Origin: Pseudomonadota bacterium
GTDB taxonomy: Bacteria > Pseudomonadota > Gammaproteobacteria > Pseudomonadales > Oceanobacteraceae
Length of the DNA: 64,000 nucleotides
Assembly (NCBI GenBank): GCA_030145845.1
Contig: JAIXHJ010000001.1
Location: forward strand, 434,001 to 498,000
Direction: 5' to 3'
Shown here: positions 8,810 through 17,995 of the stretch, in pieces
Position numbering within the stretch: position 1 is the stretch's first letter
Layout: every line of letters starts with the position of its first letter
Translations under genes and position numbers: made by a program
The notes under the pieces: model-generated
The model's database searches: none
What the model saw: only the letters and a program-made list of their open reading frames with translations
Told to the model about the DNA's origin: nothing

Positions 8810-11800
8810 ATGAAGCGCCTACTTGCGAACACCATAATGCTGGTCGGGGGACTGACAGCGTCATCTCAGTTGCTGGCGCTGGGCCTGGGCGAGCTGACAT
8901 TGCAGTCGGCACTGAATCAGCCGCTGAAAGCTGAGATTAATCTGGTTGACAGCGATGGGTTATCGAAGTGGGAAATCAAGCCGTCACTGGCTACTGCCGG
9001 GGATTTTGAACGCGCCGGTGTTGACCGCCTGTACTTCCTTACCAAAATTAAATTTCAGGTTGAGGGCGATAAGGTTGTTCTGACCTCCCGCGAACCGGTT
9101 AATGAACCCTTCCTGAACTTCCTCGTTGAACTGAATTGGCCGTCCGGTCGTGTCCTGCGCGAATACACTGTACTGCTGGATCCGCCCACGTTTGCTGAGC
9201 AGGAGATCCGCCCGCTGGTGAATACGCCGCAGGGGAATAGCATTACCTCGCAGACACCGGCGCAGGAAGAGTATGAGATAGAGCCTGCTCAGCAGGAATC
9301 ACATCTGAGCCGCTGGGAAACTGAACCGGCCGCGCCTGGTACCTACAAAGTCCAGCCGAATGACACGCTGTGGGAAATTGCCCTGCAGACCCGCACCGAC
9401 CGCAGTATCAGTGCTCAGCAGATGATGCTGGCGATTCAGGATCAGAACCCGGATGCCTTTATTGGCGGCAATATCAATCGCCTGAAAACTCATCAGGTGC
9501 TGCGTATTCCGGATGCTGAGGCCGTCCGCGAAATTTCCATGGCCCGTGCTGTGGCCGAAGTTAACCGTCAGAATCACGAACTGAGCGGTGCTGCTCAGCT
9601 CGACGCCACTGGCCGTGCCGGTCAGTCTGCTGCTGTCAAAGGCGGCGCGGATGGCGGTGAAGTCCGCCTGCTGAGTGCTGAATCTGACAATGCAGAATCA
9701 GCCGGTGCCAGCGGTGATTCCGGCCTGGCTGCCGGCGACGGCCGTCAGCAGGCGCTGGAAAATGAACTGGCCATTGCGCTGGAAAATGTTGATAAAAGCC
9801 GGCGCGAAAATCAGGAGCTGCGTGAGCGCCTGGAAGCACTGGAAGAACAGATTAATACCCTGCAGCGTCTGATGTCGCTGAAAGATGATCAGCTGGCGAT
9901 CATGCAGGTTGAAGGCGCAGAAGACGCGGCTGCTGAGGAAGCTCAGGCTGATGCCGGACAGGCGGAAACGGAAGCGGTTGCTCCGGCAACCGGAACGGCT
10001 GCTGTGGCTGAAACTGGCGAGAGCGCAGCGGATGAAGAGGCCGCAGAAGATGAGGCTGCCGTTGACTTCAACTATGCCGAAGGCGCGGAAGAGCCTGTTG
10101 CCGCCGAAGAAGATGCCGCCGCCAACGCTGAGAAAGAAGCAGCGGAAGCGGCAGCCCGCCGTGCCCGTATTGCAGCCATGATGGCGGAGCAGGAAGAAGC
10201 CCTGCGCGCGAAGCCGACACTGGTTGATGAAATGATGCAGAACCCTCAGATTCCGCTGGCGGGACTGGGTATTCTGGCTCTGATCGGCGTGCTGATTGCC
10301 CGTGTGCTGAAAAAACGTAAGCCAGCTGAAAAAGAAGAGCAGGAAGAGTTTGCTGCTGATGACGTGGCGTTCGCTGAGACTGAAATCGACAACGACAGTC
10401 TGGAAGATTTTGACTTCGATGAAGATGAACTGGCGGCGGCCGGGAGTGACAGTGAAGGTCTCGAAGATCTGGATCTGGGTGATATTGATGAGCATGATCA
10501 GGGTGAGTACGAAACAGTCGCTCAGACCGAAGATGTGATCAGTGAATCTGATATTTATATCGCGTACGGTAAATTTGATCAGGCGATTGAGCTGCTGCAG
10601 GACGCCATTGAAAAAGAACCAAGCCGTTCTGATCTGCGTCTGAAACTGCTTGAAGTGTATGTCGAAATGGACGAAGCCGGAGCCTTTGCCGACGCCGAAG
10701 GTGAGTTGCAGAAGCTGGGTGACCGTCAGGCCAACGAACAGGCTGAATTGCTGCGCAGCCGTCTGTCTGCGCCGCTGGCGCCGGTCGCTGCCGCGGCAGC
10801 AGCAACCGGTCTGTCGCTGGATGATGAGATTCCGTCACTGGATGACTCTGTCAGTGATGATTTCTCCGATGGTCTGGACTTCGGCGATGCGCTGGATCTG
10901 TCTGAAGATCTGGGTGATGAGCCGGTGCTGGCAAGTGATGACGAGGTATCTCTGGATACGGATTCCGGTCTGGAAGAAGTACCGACACTTGATCTGGATG
11001 ATGGTCTGGATTTCGATCTGGATACTGCAGAAACGGATGTACCAGCGACACAGCCGGAAGTACTGCCTGAGCTGACCGATGACGCTCTGAGCGGGGATGA
11101 TAACAGTCTGGACTTCGATTTCAGTGATGCGGCAGAAGAGTCTGTAGCAGAAGAAGCAGATATTCCGTCGCTGGATGAAACCCTGGCAGATGAAGGCGAG
11201 GCCGATGCGCTGGAGTTTGATCTGGGCAGTCTGGACACGCCGCTGGAAGAAACCATTGCTGACGATCCGGAAAGCCCGGCGGCAGTGGAAGAAGATGATA
11301 TGTCACTGGAGTTTGATCTGGCTGATGCAGCTCCGGAAAGCGGAACTGAAGAAGAAAGCAGTGACGAGCTGTCTCAGCTGGAAGGTATTCTGGATGGTGG
11401 TGAAGCCTCTGATGGATTGCCTGATCTGTCCTTCGATATGGAAGGGGAGACCGGTTTTGCTGAAGCTGAACAGGATGACCTGCAGGCGCTGGAAAGCGAG
11501 CTCGATGCAATTGCCGGTGAAACCGCTGCAGAAGAAACCGCCGCGGATGAGAATCTCGATTTCTCTGCCGACCTGGATGAGCTGGACAGCGAGCTGACCA
11601 GCCTGGAAGAACCTGAATCTGCTCCGGCGACAGAAGAAGAGGATATTCCACTTCTTGCCGCAGATGACGATCTGCCGGTTATTGGTGACGATGAATCTTC
11701 TGCTGGTGAGATTGATCTGGATGAACTGGCGGCTGCAGATGATGAGTTTGATTTCCTGGCGGGTACTGATGAGTGTGCCACCAAGCTGGATCTGGCCCGG

Positions 11801-11917
11801 GCCTATATTGATATGGAAGACTTCGATGGCGCCCGTGAACTGCTGCAGGAAGTTGTGCAGGAAGGATCGGATCAGCAGAAAACAGACGCCCGTGAACTGA
11901 TGGATGGTCTTTCCTGA
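8810..11917 (+). CDS. fimV: FimV-type polar hub / pilus-assembly protein
   Basis: 1035 residues. Order seen: signal peptide (ending near SQLLA), FimV N-terminal domain with GLGELTLQSALNQPLKAEI, a LysM peptidoglycan-binding module (about 177-235, YKVQPNDTLWEIA), a coiled coil (about 316-363), an Ala/Glu-rich linker, one membrane helix (about 481-500), a very acidic Asp/Glu/Ser/Leu repetitive cytoplasmic region, and the conserved FimV C-terminal TPR-like domain (about 987-1035, TKLDLARAYIDMEDFDGARE). FimV/HubP proteins recruit polar machinery, type IV pilus and secretion components (family knowledge). It sits between asd and truA as in Pseudomonas. The acidic repeats explain local repetitiveness. 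Confidence 0.95.
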   Translation: MKRLLANTIMLVGGLTASSQLLALGLGELTLQSALNQPLKAEINLVDSDGLSKWEIKPSLATAGDFERAGVDRLYFLTKIKFQVEGDKVVLTSREPVNEPFLNFLVELNWPSGRVLREYTVLLDPPTFAEQEIRPLVNTPQGNSITSQTPAQEEYEIEPAQQESHLSRWETEPAAPGTYKVQPNDTLWEIALQTRTDRSISAQQMMLAIQDQNPDAFIGGNINRLKTHQVLRIPDAEAVREISMARAVAEVNRQNHELSGAAQLDATGRAGQSAAVKGGADGGEVRLLSAESDNAESAGASGDSGLAAGDGRQQALENELAIALENVDKSRRENQELRERLEALEEQINTLQRLMSLKDDQLAIMQVEGAEDAAAEEAQADAGQAETEAVAPATGTAAVAETGESAADEEAAEDEAAVDFNYAEGAEEPVAAEEDAAANAEKEAAEAAARRARIAAMMAEQEEALRAKPTLVDEMMQNPQIPLAGLGILALIGVLIARVLKKRKPAEKEEQEEFAADDVAFAETEIDNDSLEDFDFDEDELAAAGSDSEGLEDLDLGDIDEHDQGEYETVAQTEDVISESDIYIAYGKFDQAIELLQDAIEKEPSRSDLRLKLLEVYVEMDEAGAFADAEGELQKLGDRQANEQAELLRSRLSAPLAPVAAAAAATGLSLDDEIPSLDDSVSDDFSDGLDFGDALDLSEDLGDEPVLASDDEVSLDTDSGLEEVPTLDLDDGLDFDLDTAETDVPATQPEVLPELTDDALSGDDNSLDFDFSDAAEESVAEEADIPSLDETLADEGEADALEFDLGSLDTPLEETIADDPESPAAVEEDDMSLEFDLADAAPESGTEEESSDELSQLEGILDGGEASDGLPDLSFDMEGETGFAEAEQDDLQALESELDAIAGETAAEETAADENLDFSADLDELDSELTSLEEPESAPATEEEDIPLLAADDDLPVIGDDESSAGEIDLDELAAADDEFDFLAGTDECATKLDLARAYIDMEDFDGARELLQEVVQEGSDQQKTDARELMDGLS

Positions 11918-11923
11918 TAAAGC

Positions 11924-12760
11924 ATGTCTGACGATCAAGCTGAAGTTCAGCGTTATGCTGCTGTCGTGGAATACAATGGATCGTATTTCCACGGCTGGCA
12001 GAAGCAGAAACACCACGACGAACCCACCATTCAGGCCGCTCTCGAAGCGGCCATTTCGAAAGTCGCCAATCACCCGGTTGAAATAGCCTGTGCCGGACGC
12101 ACGGATACTGGTGTGCATGCCACGCGCCAGGTTATTCATTTTGACTCGCCATCAAAGCGCACTGATTACGGCTGGCTGATGGGGGTGAATACCAATCTGC
12201 CGGACGGTGTGGCGTTGCAGTGGATTGGCGCTGTCTCCGGTGACTTTCATGCCCGCTATAAAGCCCGCGCACGACGTTACCGTTATCTGATTAATAATGG
12301 CCCGGCCAAGCAGGCGCTGCAGCACGATCAGCTGACCTGGTGGCGCTATCCTCTGGATGCCGGGCTGATGCATCAGGCGGCGCAGCAGCTGCTCGGTGAG
12401 CACGATTTTTCTGCCTTCAGGGCCAAGGACTGTCAGGCGAAAAGCCCGGTTAAAACCATGCACCATATTCAGGTCCGGCGCTGGGGCCGGATTATTATGC
12501 TGGAGCTGGAGTGCAGTGCGTTTCTCTATCATATGGTGCGTAATATTGTCGGCGTGCTGTTGCCTGTTGGTGAAGGCAGCAAGCCGGTGGAGTGGGTGGC
12601 CGATGTGCTGGCATCCCGTGATCGCAAACAGGCAGGTATTACTGCGCCGGGTGAAGGACTGTATTTCGTCGGGGTAGATTACCCGGAAGCCTTCGATATT
12701 CCCTGTCAGCCTTATGGTCCGGCTCTGCTGGAACCGGTACTGGCTGCACAGCAGAGCTGA
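11924..12760 (+). CDS. truA: tRNA pseudouridine(38-40) synthase
   Basis: 278 residues, normal for the family. Converts U38-U40 in the tRNA anticodon stem to pseudouridine. The catalytic aspartate is D61 in GRTDTGVHA; VEYNGSYFHGWQKQ is the conserved first strand, and YHMVRNIVG near residue 205 is the second family signature. It starts 6 bases after the fimV stop, so it is probably co-transcribed with fimV. Confidence 0.97.
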   Translation: MSDDQAEVQRYAAVVEYNGSYFHGWQKQKHHDEPTIQAALEAAISKVANHPVEIACAGRTDTGVHATRQVIHFDSPSKRTDYGWLMGVNTNLPDGVALQWIGAVSGDFHARYKARARRYRYLINNGPAKQALQHDQLTWWRYPLDAGLMHQAAQQLLGEHDFSAFRAKDCQAKSPVKTMHHIQVRRWGRIIMLELECSAFLYHMVRNIVGVLLPVGEGSKPVEWVADVLASRDRKQAGITAPGEGLYFVGVDYPEAFDIPCQPYGPALLEPVLAAQQS

Positions 12761-12809
12761 TTCCTGACCGCCGCCCTGTTAAAATTCCGGCTTTTGCCGG
12801 AAGTCCTTT

Positions 12810-13448
12810 ATGTCTGCTGTTCAGTTCCGAACCCGTACCAAAATCTGTGGCCTGACCCGTGCCGGTGATGCTCATGCAGCAGTGCAGGCCGGTGCGGATG
12901 CGGTCGGGCTGGTGTTTTATCCTCCCAGTCCGCGGGCAGTGGATGTGGCACAGGCCAGGGCTGTGATTGCAGCGGTACCTGCCTTTGTTACCGTGACCGC
13001 GTTGTTCGTGAACCCTTCGGCAGATGAGGTGCAAAAGGTTCTGGATAGCGTTAGAATTGATCTCATTCAATTCCACGGCGATGAAGAAGATGACTTCTGC
13101 AGCCAGTTCAACCGTCCATACATCAAAGCCGTTCGTGTCCGGCAGGCGTCGGATGTGGTGGCGTCGTGCGTGCGCTTCCCAGGCGCATTGGCAATTCTCC
13201 TAGACAGTTATAAACCGGGTGTTCCCGGTGGTACCGGTGAGTCGTTTGACTGGTCGCTGGTGCCTGCTGAATTCAGTAAACCCATTATTCTCGCCGGTGG
13301 TCTTAATCCCGGTAATGTTGCGCAGGCGATCCGTCAGGTCAGACCCTTTGCGGTCGACGTCAGTGGCGGAGTGGAAGCCAGCAAGGGCATCAAAGACCAC
13401 GGCAAAGTTAACGAATTTATCAAAGAGGTGTTCCGTGCCGACCAATAA
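12810..13448 (+). CDS. trpF: Phosphoribosylanthranilate isomerase
   Basis: 212 residues, a monofunctional TrpF (TIM barrel) for the third step from chorismate to tryptophan. KICGLTR near the N-terminus holds the general-base cysteine; [17 protein letters not shown] and the phosphate-binding [11 protein letters not shown] and VDVSGGVE follow. Its last 14 bases overlap the GTG start of trpB, suggesting translational coupling. Confidence 0.97.
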   Translation: MSAVQFRTRTKICGLTRAGDAHAAVQAGADAVGLVFYPPSPRAVDVAQARAVIAAVPAFVTVTALFVNPSADEVQKVLDSVRIDLIQFHGDEEDDFCSQFNRPYIKAVRVRQASDVVASCVRFPGALAILLDSYKPGVPGGTGESFDWSLVPAEFSKPIILAGGLNPGNVAQAIRQVRPFAVDVSGGVEASKGIKDHGKVNEFIKEVFRADQ

Positions 13449-14649
13449 CCCATTTGATACCGAACTGCCGGACAGCCGTGGCCATTTCGGCATTTACGGC
13501 GGCCGTTTTGTTTCTGAAACCCTGACTGCTGCGCTTGAAGAGCTGACAGCAACGTATGAAAAACTGCGCGATGACCCGGATTTTCAGGCCGCGTTTGATA
13601 AGGACCTGGCGCATTATGTGGGTCGCCCGTCACCCCTGTATCTGGCTGAGCGCCTGACTGCACATTGCGGGGGAGCCCAGATCTGGCTGAAGCGGGAAGA
13701 CCTGAATCATACCGGTGCGCACAAGGTGAACAACACCATTGGTCAGGCGCTGCTGGCCAAATTCATGGGCAAGAAGAAAGTCATTGCCGAAACCGGTGCT
13801 GGTCAGCACGGGGTGGCCTCGGCTACCGTCGCTGCCCGCTTCGGGCTGGAATGCAAAGTGTTTATGGGCTCTACCGATGTCGAACGCCAGAAGCTGAATG
13901 TATACCGCATGAAGCTGCTGGGTGCGGAAGTGGAGTCCGTGGAGTCCGGTACCAAAACCCTGAAAGACGCGATGAATGAAGCCATGCGTCATTGGGTGAC
14001 CAATGTTGATGATACCTTTTACATTATTGGTACCGCTGCCGGCCCGCACCCTTACCCAATGCTGGTACGCGATTTCCAGAGTGTGATCGGCCGCGAAACC
14101 CAGCGTCAGTGTGATGAACAGATCGGCCGTCAGCCGGATGCGCTGGTTGCCTGTGTCGGTGGTGGCTCGAACGCCATCGGTATGTTCTACCCCTATATAA
14201 AACACCCGGAGGTGGCCATGTATGGCGTGGAAGCCGGTGGCCTGGGTCTGGATGGTGACGATCACGCGGCACCACTGAACAAAGGCCGTCCCGGTGTGCT
14301 GCATGGTAACCGTACTTACCTGATGGAAGATGAAAACGGCCAGATTATGGGCACTCACTCCATCTCGGCAGGACTCGACTATCCCGGGGTCGGACCGGAA
14401 CACAGCTGGCTGAAAGACGTCGGCCGCGCCAATTATGTGGCTGCCACCGATGATGAAGCCATTGATGCCTTCCATAAGCTGACGCAGCTGGAAGGTATTA
14501 TGCCGGCGCTGGAATCCAGCCATGCGGTGGCCTATGCCATGAAGCTGGCAGCGACCATGCGCAGTGATCAGGTCATTGTGGTTAACCTGTCCGGCCGCGG
14601 CGACAAAGATATTCATACGATTGCCGAGCTCGATGGGGTAACCGCTTAA
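13435..14649 (+). CDS. trpB: Tryptophan synthase beta chain
   Basis: 404 residues. PLP enzyme condensing indole with serine. The PLP lysine lies in [10 protein letters not shown] (about K97), with the phosphate cup [10 protein letters not shown] and the allosteric [20 protein letters not shown] segment. The start is taken as GTG at 13435 ([18 protein letters not shown]), preceded by AGAGG; the frame is open further upstream but that stretch is the trpF coding region in another frame. A terminator-like hairpin separates it from trpA. Confidence 0.97.
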   Translation: MPTNNPFDTELPDSRGHFGIYGGRFVSETLTAALEELTATYEKLRDDPDFQAAFDKDLAHYVGRPSPLYLAERLTAHCGGAQIWLKREDLNHTGAHKVNNTIGQALLAKFMGKKKVIAETGAGQHGVASATVAARFGLECKVFMGSTDVERQKLNVYRMKLLGAEVESVESGTKTLKDAMNEAMRHWVTNVDDTFYIIGTAAGPHPYPMLVRDFQSVIGRETQRQCDEQIGRQPDALVACVGGGSNAIGMFYPYIKHPEVAMYGVEAGGLGLDGDDHAAPLNKGRPGVLHGNRTYLMEDENGQIMGTHSISAGLDYPGVGPEHSWLKDVGRANYVAATDDEAIDAFHKLTQLEGIMPALESSHAVAYAMKLAATMRSDQVIVVNLSGRGDKDIHTIAELDGVTA

Positions 14650-14703
14650 TTTGTCCGGAGCTGCTGTGCCCGCGGCGCTCCAGGACGCTAAAAAATTTTA
14701 AAT

Positions 14704-14727
14704 CGGTGCTCAGGGCACCGGTTTTTA
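14704..14727 (+). terminator. Terminator-like hairpin between trpB and trpA
   Basis: CGGTGC (14704-14709) and GCACCG (14715-14720) form a 6-bp stem with a 5-base loop, followed at once by GTTTTTAA. It looks like a compact intrinsic terminator inside what should be one operon, 21 bases before the trpA start. Partial termination is possible. Confidence 0.5.
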
Positions 14728-14747
14728 ACAGAATTCAGGAACAGATT

Positions 14748-15551
14748 ATGTCCCGTATAAAACAAGCATTTGAGACTCTGGAAGGCCAGGGCAGGAAAGC
14801 CCTGATTCCATACATTACGGCCGGGGATCCGCAGAAAGAAGCCACGGTGCCGATGATGCACGCGCTGGTCGACGCCGGCGCCGACATCATTGAGCTGGGA
14901 GTACCGTTCTCGGATCCGATGGCCGATGGTCCGACCATTCAGCTGGCCTGTGAGCGTGCGCTGGCGCATAACACCTCGCTGCACGATGTGCTGGCGATGG
15001 TGGCTGAATTCCGTAACACGGACAGCCAAACCCCGGTGGTGCTGATGGGTTATCTGAACCCGGTCGAACGCATGGGGTATGAGGTTTTTGTCGCTGAGGC
15101 GGTGAAAGCGGGTGTGGATGGCGTGCTTCTGGTGGATCTGCCACCGGAAGAAGCCGTGGATGTGGCCGGATTCTTCCGTGACAGTGATCTGGATATGATT
15201 TACCTGATCGCACCGACCACCACGGATGAGCGCATCGAAGCCATCGGTCATGCCGGCAGTGGCTATGTGTATTACGTATCACTGAAAGGTGTCACCGGCT
15301 CGAAAGCCCTGGATGTCGCGGATGTGGCCCGTAATCTGGAACGGATCCGTCAGCACGTGGATATCCCGGTCGGGGTTGGTTTTGGTATTACCAATGGCGA
15401 TACGGCCGCTGCCGTGGGCCAGGTTGCTGATGGCGTGATCGTTGGCTCGGCCATCGTGAACCTGATTGCCGCCAATGCGGATAACAGCGCAGCTGGCCGT
15501 AAGGCTGTCGCTGAGCTGGTTGCCGGCATGCGCAGCGCACTGGATGCCTGA
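14748..15551 (+). CDS. trpA: Tryptophan synthase alpha chain
   Basis: 267 residues. Cleaves indole-3-glycerol phosphate to indole, which is channelled to TrpB. Catalytic acids are in [14 protein letters not shown] (Glu and the following Asp). [13 protein letters not shown] and VGFGI are the phosphate-binding loops. The start MSRIKQAFE follows CAGGAACAG; an in-frame ATG at 14706 lies in the hairpin and is rejected. folC starts 5 bases after the stop, where accD would normally sit. Confidence 0.97.
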   Translation: MSRIKQAFETLEGQGRKALIPYITAGDPQKEATVPMMHALVDAGADIIELGVPFSDPMADGPTIQLACERALAHNTSLHDVLAMVAEFRNTDSQTPVVLMGYLNPVERMGYEVFVAEAVKAGVDGVLLVDLPPEEAVDVAGFFRDSDLDMIYLIAPTTTDERIEAIGHAGSGYVYYVSLKGVTGSKALDVADVARNLERIRQHVDIPVGVGFGITNGDTAAAVGQVADGVIVGSAIVNLIAANADNSAAGRKAVAELVAGMRSALDA

Positions 15552-15556
15552 TACTG

Positions 15557-16840
15557 ATGCCGGTTGAAACGTCTGTCGTGCAGGCCTTTGATCCTGCCAC
15601 GGCCACTCTGCCGCAGTGGCTGACGCGCATTGAGGCCATGCATCCGAGCGAAATTGAGCTGGGTCTTGAACGGGTAAAGCAGGTTGGTGAACGCCTTGCC
15701 TGTCTGCGCCCGGCACCGCTGGTGATTCTGGTCGGCGGGACCAATGGTAAGGGGACGACCTCGGCGTTTCTGGCGGCGCTGCTGCGAGCGCAGGGGCTGA
15801 CCGTTGGCGTTTACAGTTCGCCGCACATTCACCGTTATAACGAACGGGTGATGCTGAATGGCTGTGAGGTAGCGGATGATGATCTCTGTGCCGGTTTCCG
15901 TGCGGTTGAGGCGGCCCGTGGCGATACCAGCCTGACCTATTTTGAATTCGGTACCCTGGCAGCGCTGGACTGGTTCCGCCGTCAGCAGGTTGATGCCTGT
16001 GTGCTGGAAATCGGTCTGGGTGGGCGGCTGGATGCCGTTAATATTGTCGAGCCGGATATCTCGCTGGTGACCAGTATTGGCCTCGATCATCAGGCCTGGC
16101 TGGGCGATACCGTTGAACAGATTGCGTTCGAAAAAATGGGCATTGCGCGGCCGGGTAAGGCGCTGGTCTGCGGCCAGCCAAACCCGCCCGCAACCGCCCG
16201 GACCACTGCGGAGTCCCTCGGGGCTGTCTGGATCGGTCAGGGCTCCGCTTTCAGTGCTGAGCGCACAGAACAGGGTGTGGATGTCTGTTTCACCTCTGCT
16301 CAGGGCGAAACCGTGTGGCAGTTACCGGCGCCGCATATTCCGCATCCGAATGTGGCAACGGCGATTCAGGCGCTGGCGCTGCTGCAGCGTCTGCCGGATC
16401 AGGATACCGTTGCCCGGGTGCTGGCTGATCTGCGCGTTGCTGGCCGGTTTCAGAGTTTCCGTCACCGCAGCGGTCTGCTGCTGACGCTGGATGTGGCGCA
16501 CAATGAGCAGGCTGCGGCCTATCTGAGTACCCGTCTGCCTGAAGTGGACGGTCTGATTCTCGGGATGCTGTCCGATAAGGATGCCGCCGCGGTATTCCGC
16601 GTTCTGCCGCATGCAGAACAGACCCTGGTGGTTGGTCTGGATTGCTGGCGTGGTCTGTCGGGGCCTGAACTGGCGCAGAAAATCGGTGCGCAGGATGGCG
16701 TGACGGCAGTTGCTGATGTTGCCGCGGCTATGGCACAGTTGCCGCTCGCCGGCCACTGGCTGGTATGTGGCTCGTTTTATACCGTGGAAGCCGCACTGGA
16801 AGTCATCAAGCAGGAGCCGGAACAATGGAACAGCATCTGA
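15557..16840 (+). CDS. folC: Folylpolyglutamate/dihydrofolate synthase
   Basis: 427 residues, Mur-ligase fold. Adds glutamate to dihydropteroate and to folates. The P-loop GGTNGKGT is at about residues 60-67; VYSSPHIHRYNER and YFEFGTLAAL are family segments, and LDVAHNEQAA is the C-terminal ligase motif. It overlaps the next gene by 16 bases. FolC is normally preceded by accD in gammaproteobacteria; here trpA takes that place. Confidence 0.97.
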   Translation: MPVETSVVQAFDPATATLPQWLTRIEAMHPSEIELGLERVKQVGERLACLRPAPLVILVGGTNGKGTTSAFLAALLRAQGLTVGVYSSPHIHRYNERVMLNGCEVADDDLCAGFRAVEAARGDTSLTYFEFGTLAALDWFRRQQVDACVLEIGLGGRLDAVNIVEPDISLVTSIGLDHQAWLGDTVEQIAFEKMGIARPGKALVCGQPNPPATARTTAESLGAVWIGQGSAFSAERTEQGVDVCFTSAQGETVWQLPAPHIPHPNVATAIQALALLQRLPDQDTVARVLADLRVAGRFQSFRHRSGLLLTLDVAHNEQAAAYLSTRLPEVDGLILGMLSDKDAAAVFRVLPHAEQTLVVGLDCWRGLSGPELAQKIGAQDGVTAVADVAAAMAQLPLAGHWLVCGSFYTVEAALEVIKQEPEQWNSI

Positions 16841-17379
16841 AGAAACGCATTCTCGGTGCTTTTGTGACAGTGGTGGCGATCGCCATTGCGCTGCCGATTA
16901 TTCTCGAAGGCTCGCGCAGCCGTCTGGCGCTGCCCAGTGATGTGCCGCCGATGCCGGCCACGCCGGACTGGGCTCATGTTGACGATGAACGCCGGGTGCG
17001 TATTGAGCTGGAAGCGCTGAATGATGGCCAGGCGGAAGAGAGTATCCGTATGCCGGCAACGCCGGTGGCGCAGCAGAATGAAACCGCGCCTACCGGCAGT
17101 CAGGGCGACCGCACGGAACTGGACAGCGATAACCTGCCGCTGGCCTGGACGCTGCAGCTGGGAGCGTTTTCCGATGAGAAAAATGCCTTTGACCTGCGCG
17201 ATACGCTGCGCGCTGAAGGCTATAAAGCCTATACTCAGAAATTCCCCGGTGACGACCTGACGCGCGTTTATGTCGGCCCGGAAATGCAACGCAGTCAGAT
17301 TGAAGCACTGCAGAAAAAGTTACGTACAGAACTGAAACAGAAAGATATCTACATCCGCCGTTACCGGGCCGAATCCTGA
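16825..17379 (+). CDS. dedD: SPOR-domain cell-division protein (DedD-like)
   Basis: 184 residues. A short cytoplasmic N-terminus (MEQHLKKR), one membrane helix (about 10-30, AFVTVVAIAIALPIIL), a flexible linker, and a C-terminal SPOR domain (about 105-184, WTLQLGAFSDEKNAFDLRD, VYVGP). SPOR domains bind denuded septal peptidoglycan. The position between folC and cvpA matches dedD in E. coli and its Pseudomonas counterpart. The start inside folC is preceded by CAGGAGC. Confidence 0.93.
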   Translation: MEQHLKKRILGAFVTVVAIAIALPIILEGSRSRLALPSDVPPMPATPDWAHVDDERRVRIELEALNDGQAEESIRMPATPVAQQNETAPTGSQGDRTELDSDNLPLAWTLQLGAFSDEKNAFDLRDTLRAEGYKAYTQKFPGDDLTRVYVGPEMQRSQIEALQKKLRTELKQKDIYIRRYRAES

Positions 17380-17433
17380 TGGCCTGTCTCTGTTGCGGGA
17401 ATGCAGTCAGCGGATGTTTTAGTGCGGCCGCTT

Positions 17434-17442
17434 TGCTATACT
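17434..17442 (+). promoter_or_regulatory. Candidate extended -10 promoter for cvpA-purF
   Basis: TGcTATACT (17434-17442) is a good extended -10 element (5/6 to TATAAT) in the 96-bp dedD-cvpA gap; no good -35 was found. It would start a short leader before cvpA. A purine-repressor site could be expected for purF, but none was recognised. Confidence 0.4.
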
Positions 17443-17475
17443 CCGCGCTTTCTCAGTTCAGTACCGGGGCAGTGA

Positions 17476-17970
17476 ATGGCGGTAATTGATTGGGTGATAC
17501 TGGCGGTACTCGCCGTATCCAGTCTGATCAGTCTTAAGCGTGGCTTTGTTAAAGAAGCGCTGTCTCTTGCCACCTGGATTGCAGCCTTTGTGATTGCCCG
17601 GCTGTTCAGCGGCAACCTGGCGACTCTGCTGTCAGGTATGGTCGAAACCAACTCCCTGCGCTGGATTCTGGCGTTTGTTATTCTGTTTGCCGGAACCATT
17701 ACCATCGGTGCCATGATCAATCATCTGGTCGCCGAAATGGTACGTATGACGGGTCTGAGCGGTACCGACCGCGTGTTCGGTATGATCTTCGGTCTGATCC
17801 GTGGCGTAATTATTCTGGTCGCTATCGTCTATGGCCTGCAGTTTACTCTGGTGCCCCAGGATGCCTGGTGGCAGGAGTCTTTATTCATTCCTCATCTGAC
17901 CTCCGTGGCTGACTGGGCCAGGAAAACCCTGCCGGGTGCTGCCGATCAGATGATGTCGCTTACACAATAG
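17476..17970 (+). CDS. cvpA: CvpA family inner-membrane protein
   Basis: 164 residues with four hydrophobic segments (about 4-22, 30-50, 63-88 and 100-122). The N-terminus DWVILAVLAVSSLISLKRGFV is typical of CvpA. Named for colicin V production in E. coli and linked to envelope homeostasis; its molecular function is not settled. It lies 25 bases before purF, the usual neighbour. Confidence 0.94.
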   Translation: MAVIDWVILAVLAVSSLISLKRGFVKEALSLATWIAAFVIARLFSGNLATLLSGMVETNSLRWILAFVILFAGTITIGAMINHLVAEMVRMTGLSGTDRVFGMIFGLIRGVIILVAIVYGLQFTLVPQDAWWQESLFIPHLTSVADWARKTLPGAADQMMSLTQ

Positions 17971-17995
17971 TCAGTTTGCTTGAGGTTTAACGCTC

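Noticed and set aside
9698-10495. Minus-strand frame opposite fimV, 265 codons
   Set aside because: It mirrors the acidic low-complexity part of FimV and yields a Phe/Arg-rich string without motifs.
10380-11700. Repetitive DNA that could suggest tandem repeats or a CRISPR-like array
   Set aside because: The repetition is of acidic codons in FimV, in frame, without constant spacer or repeat length.
13219-13434. Upstream in-frame extension of trpB
   Set aside because: It is the trpF coding sequence read in another frame; GTG at 13435 has the Shine-Dalgarno and the family N-terminus.
13630-14616. Long minus-strand frame opposite trpB, 328 codons
   Set aside because: trpB is intact on the plus strand; the antisense product has no recognisable domain.
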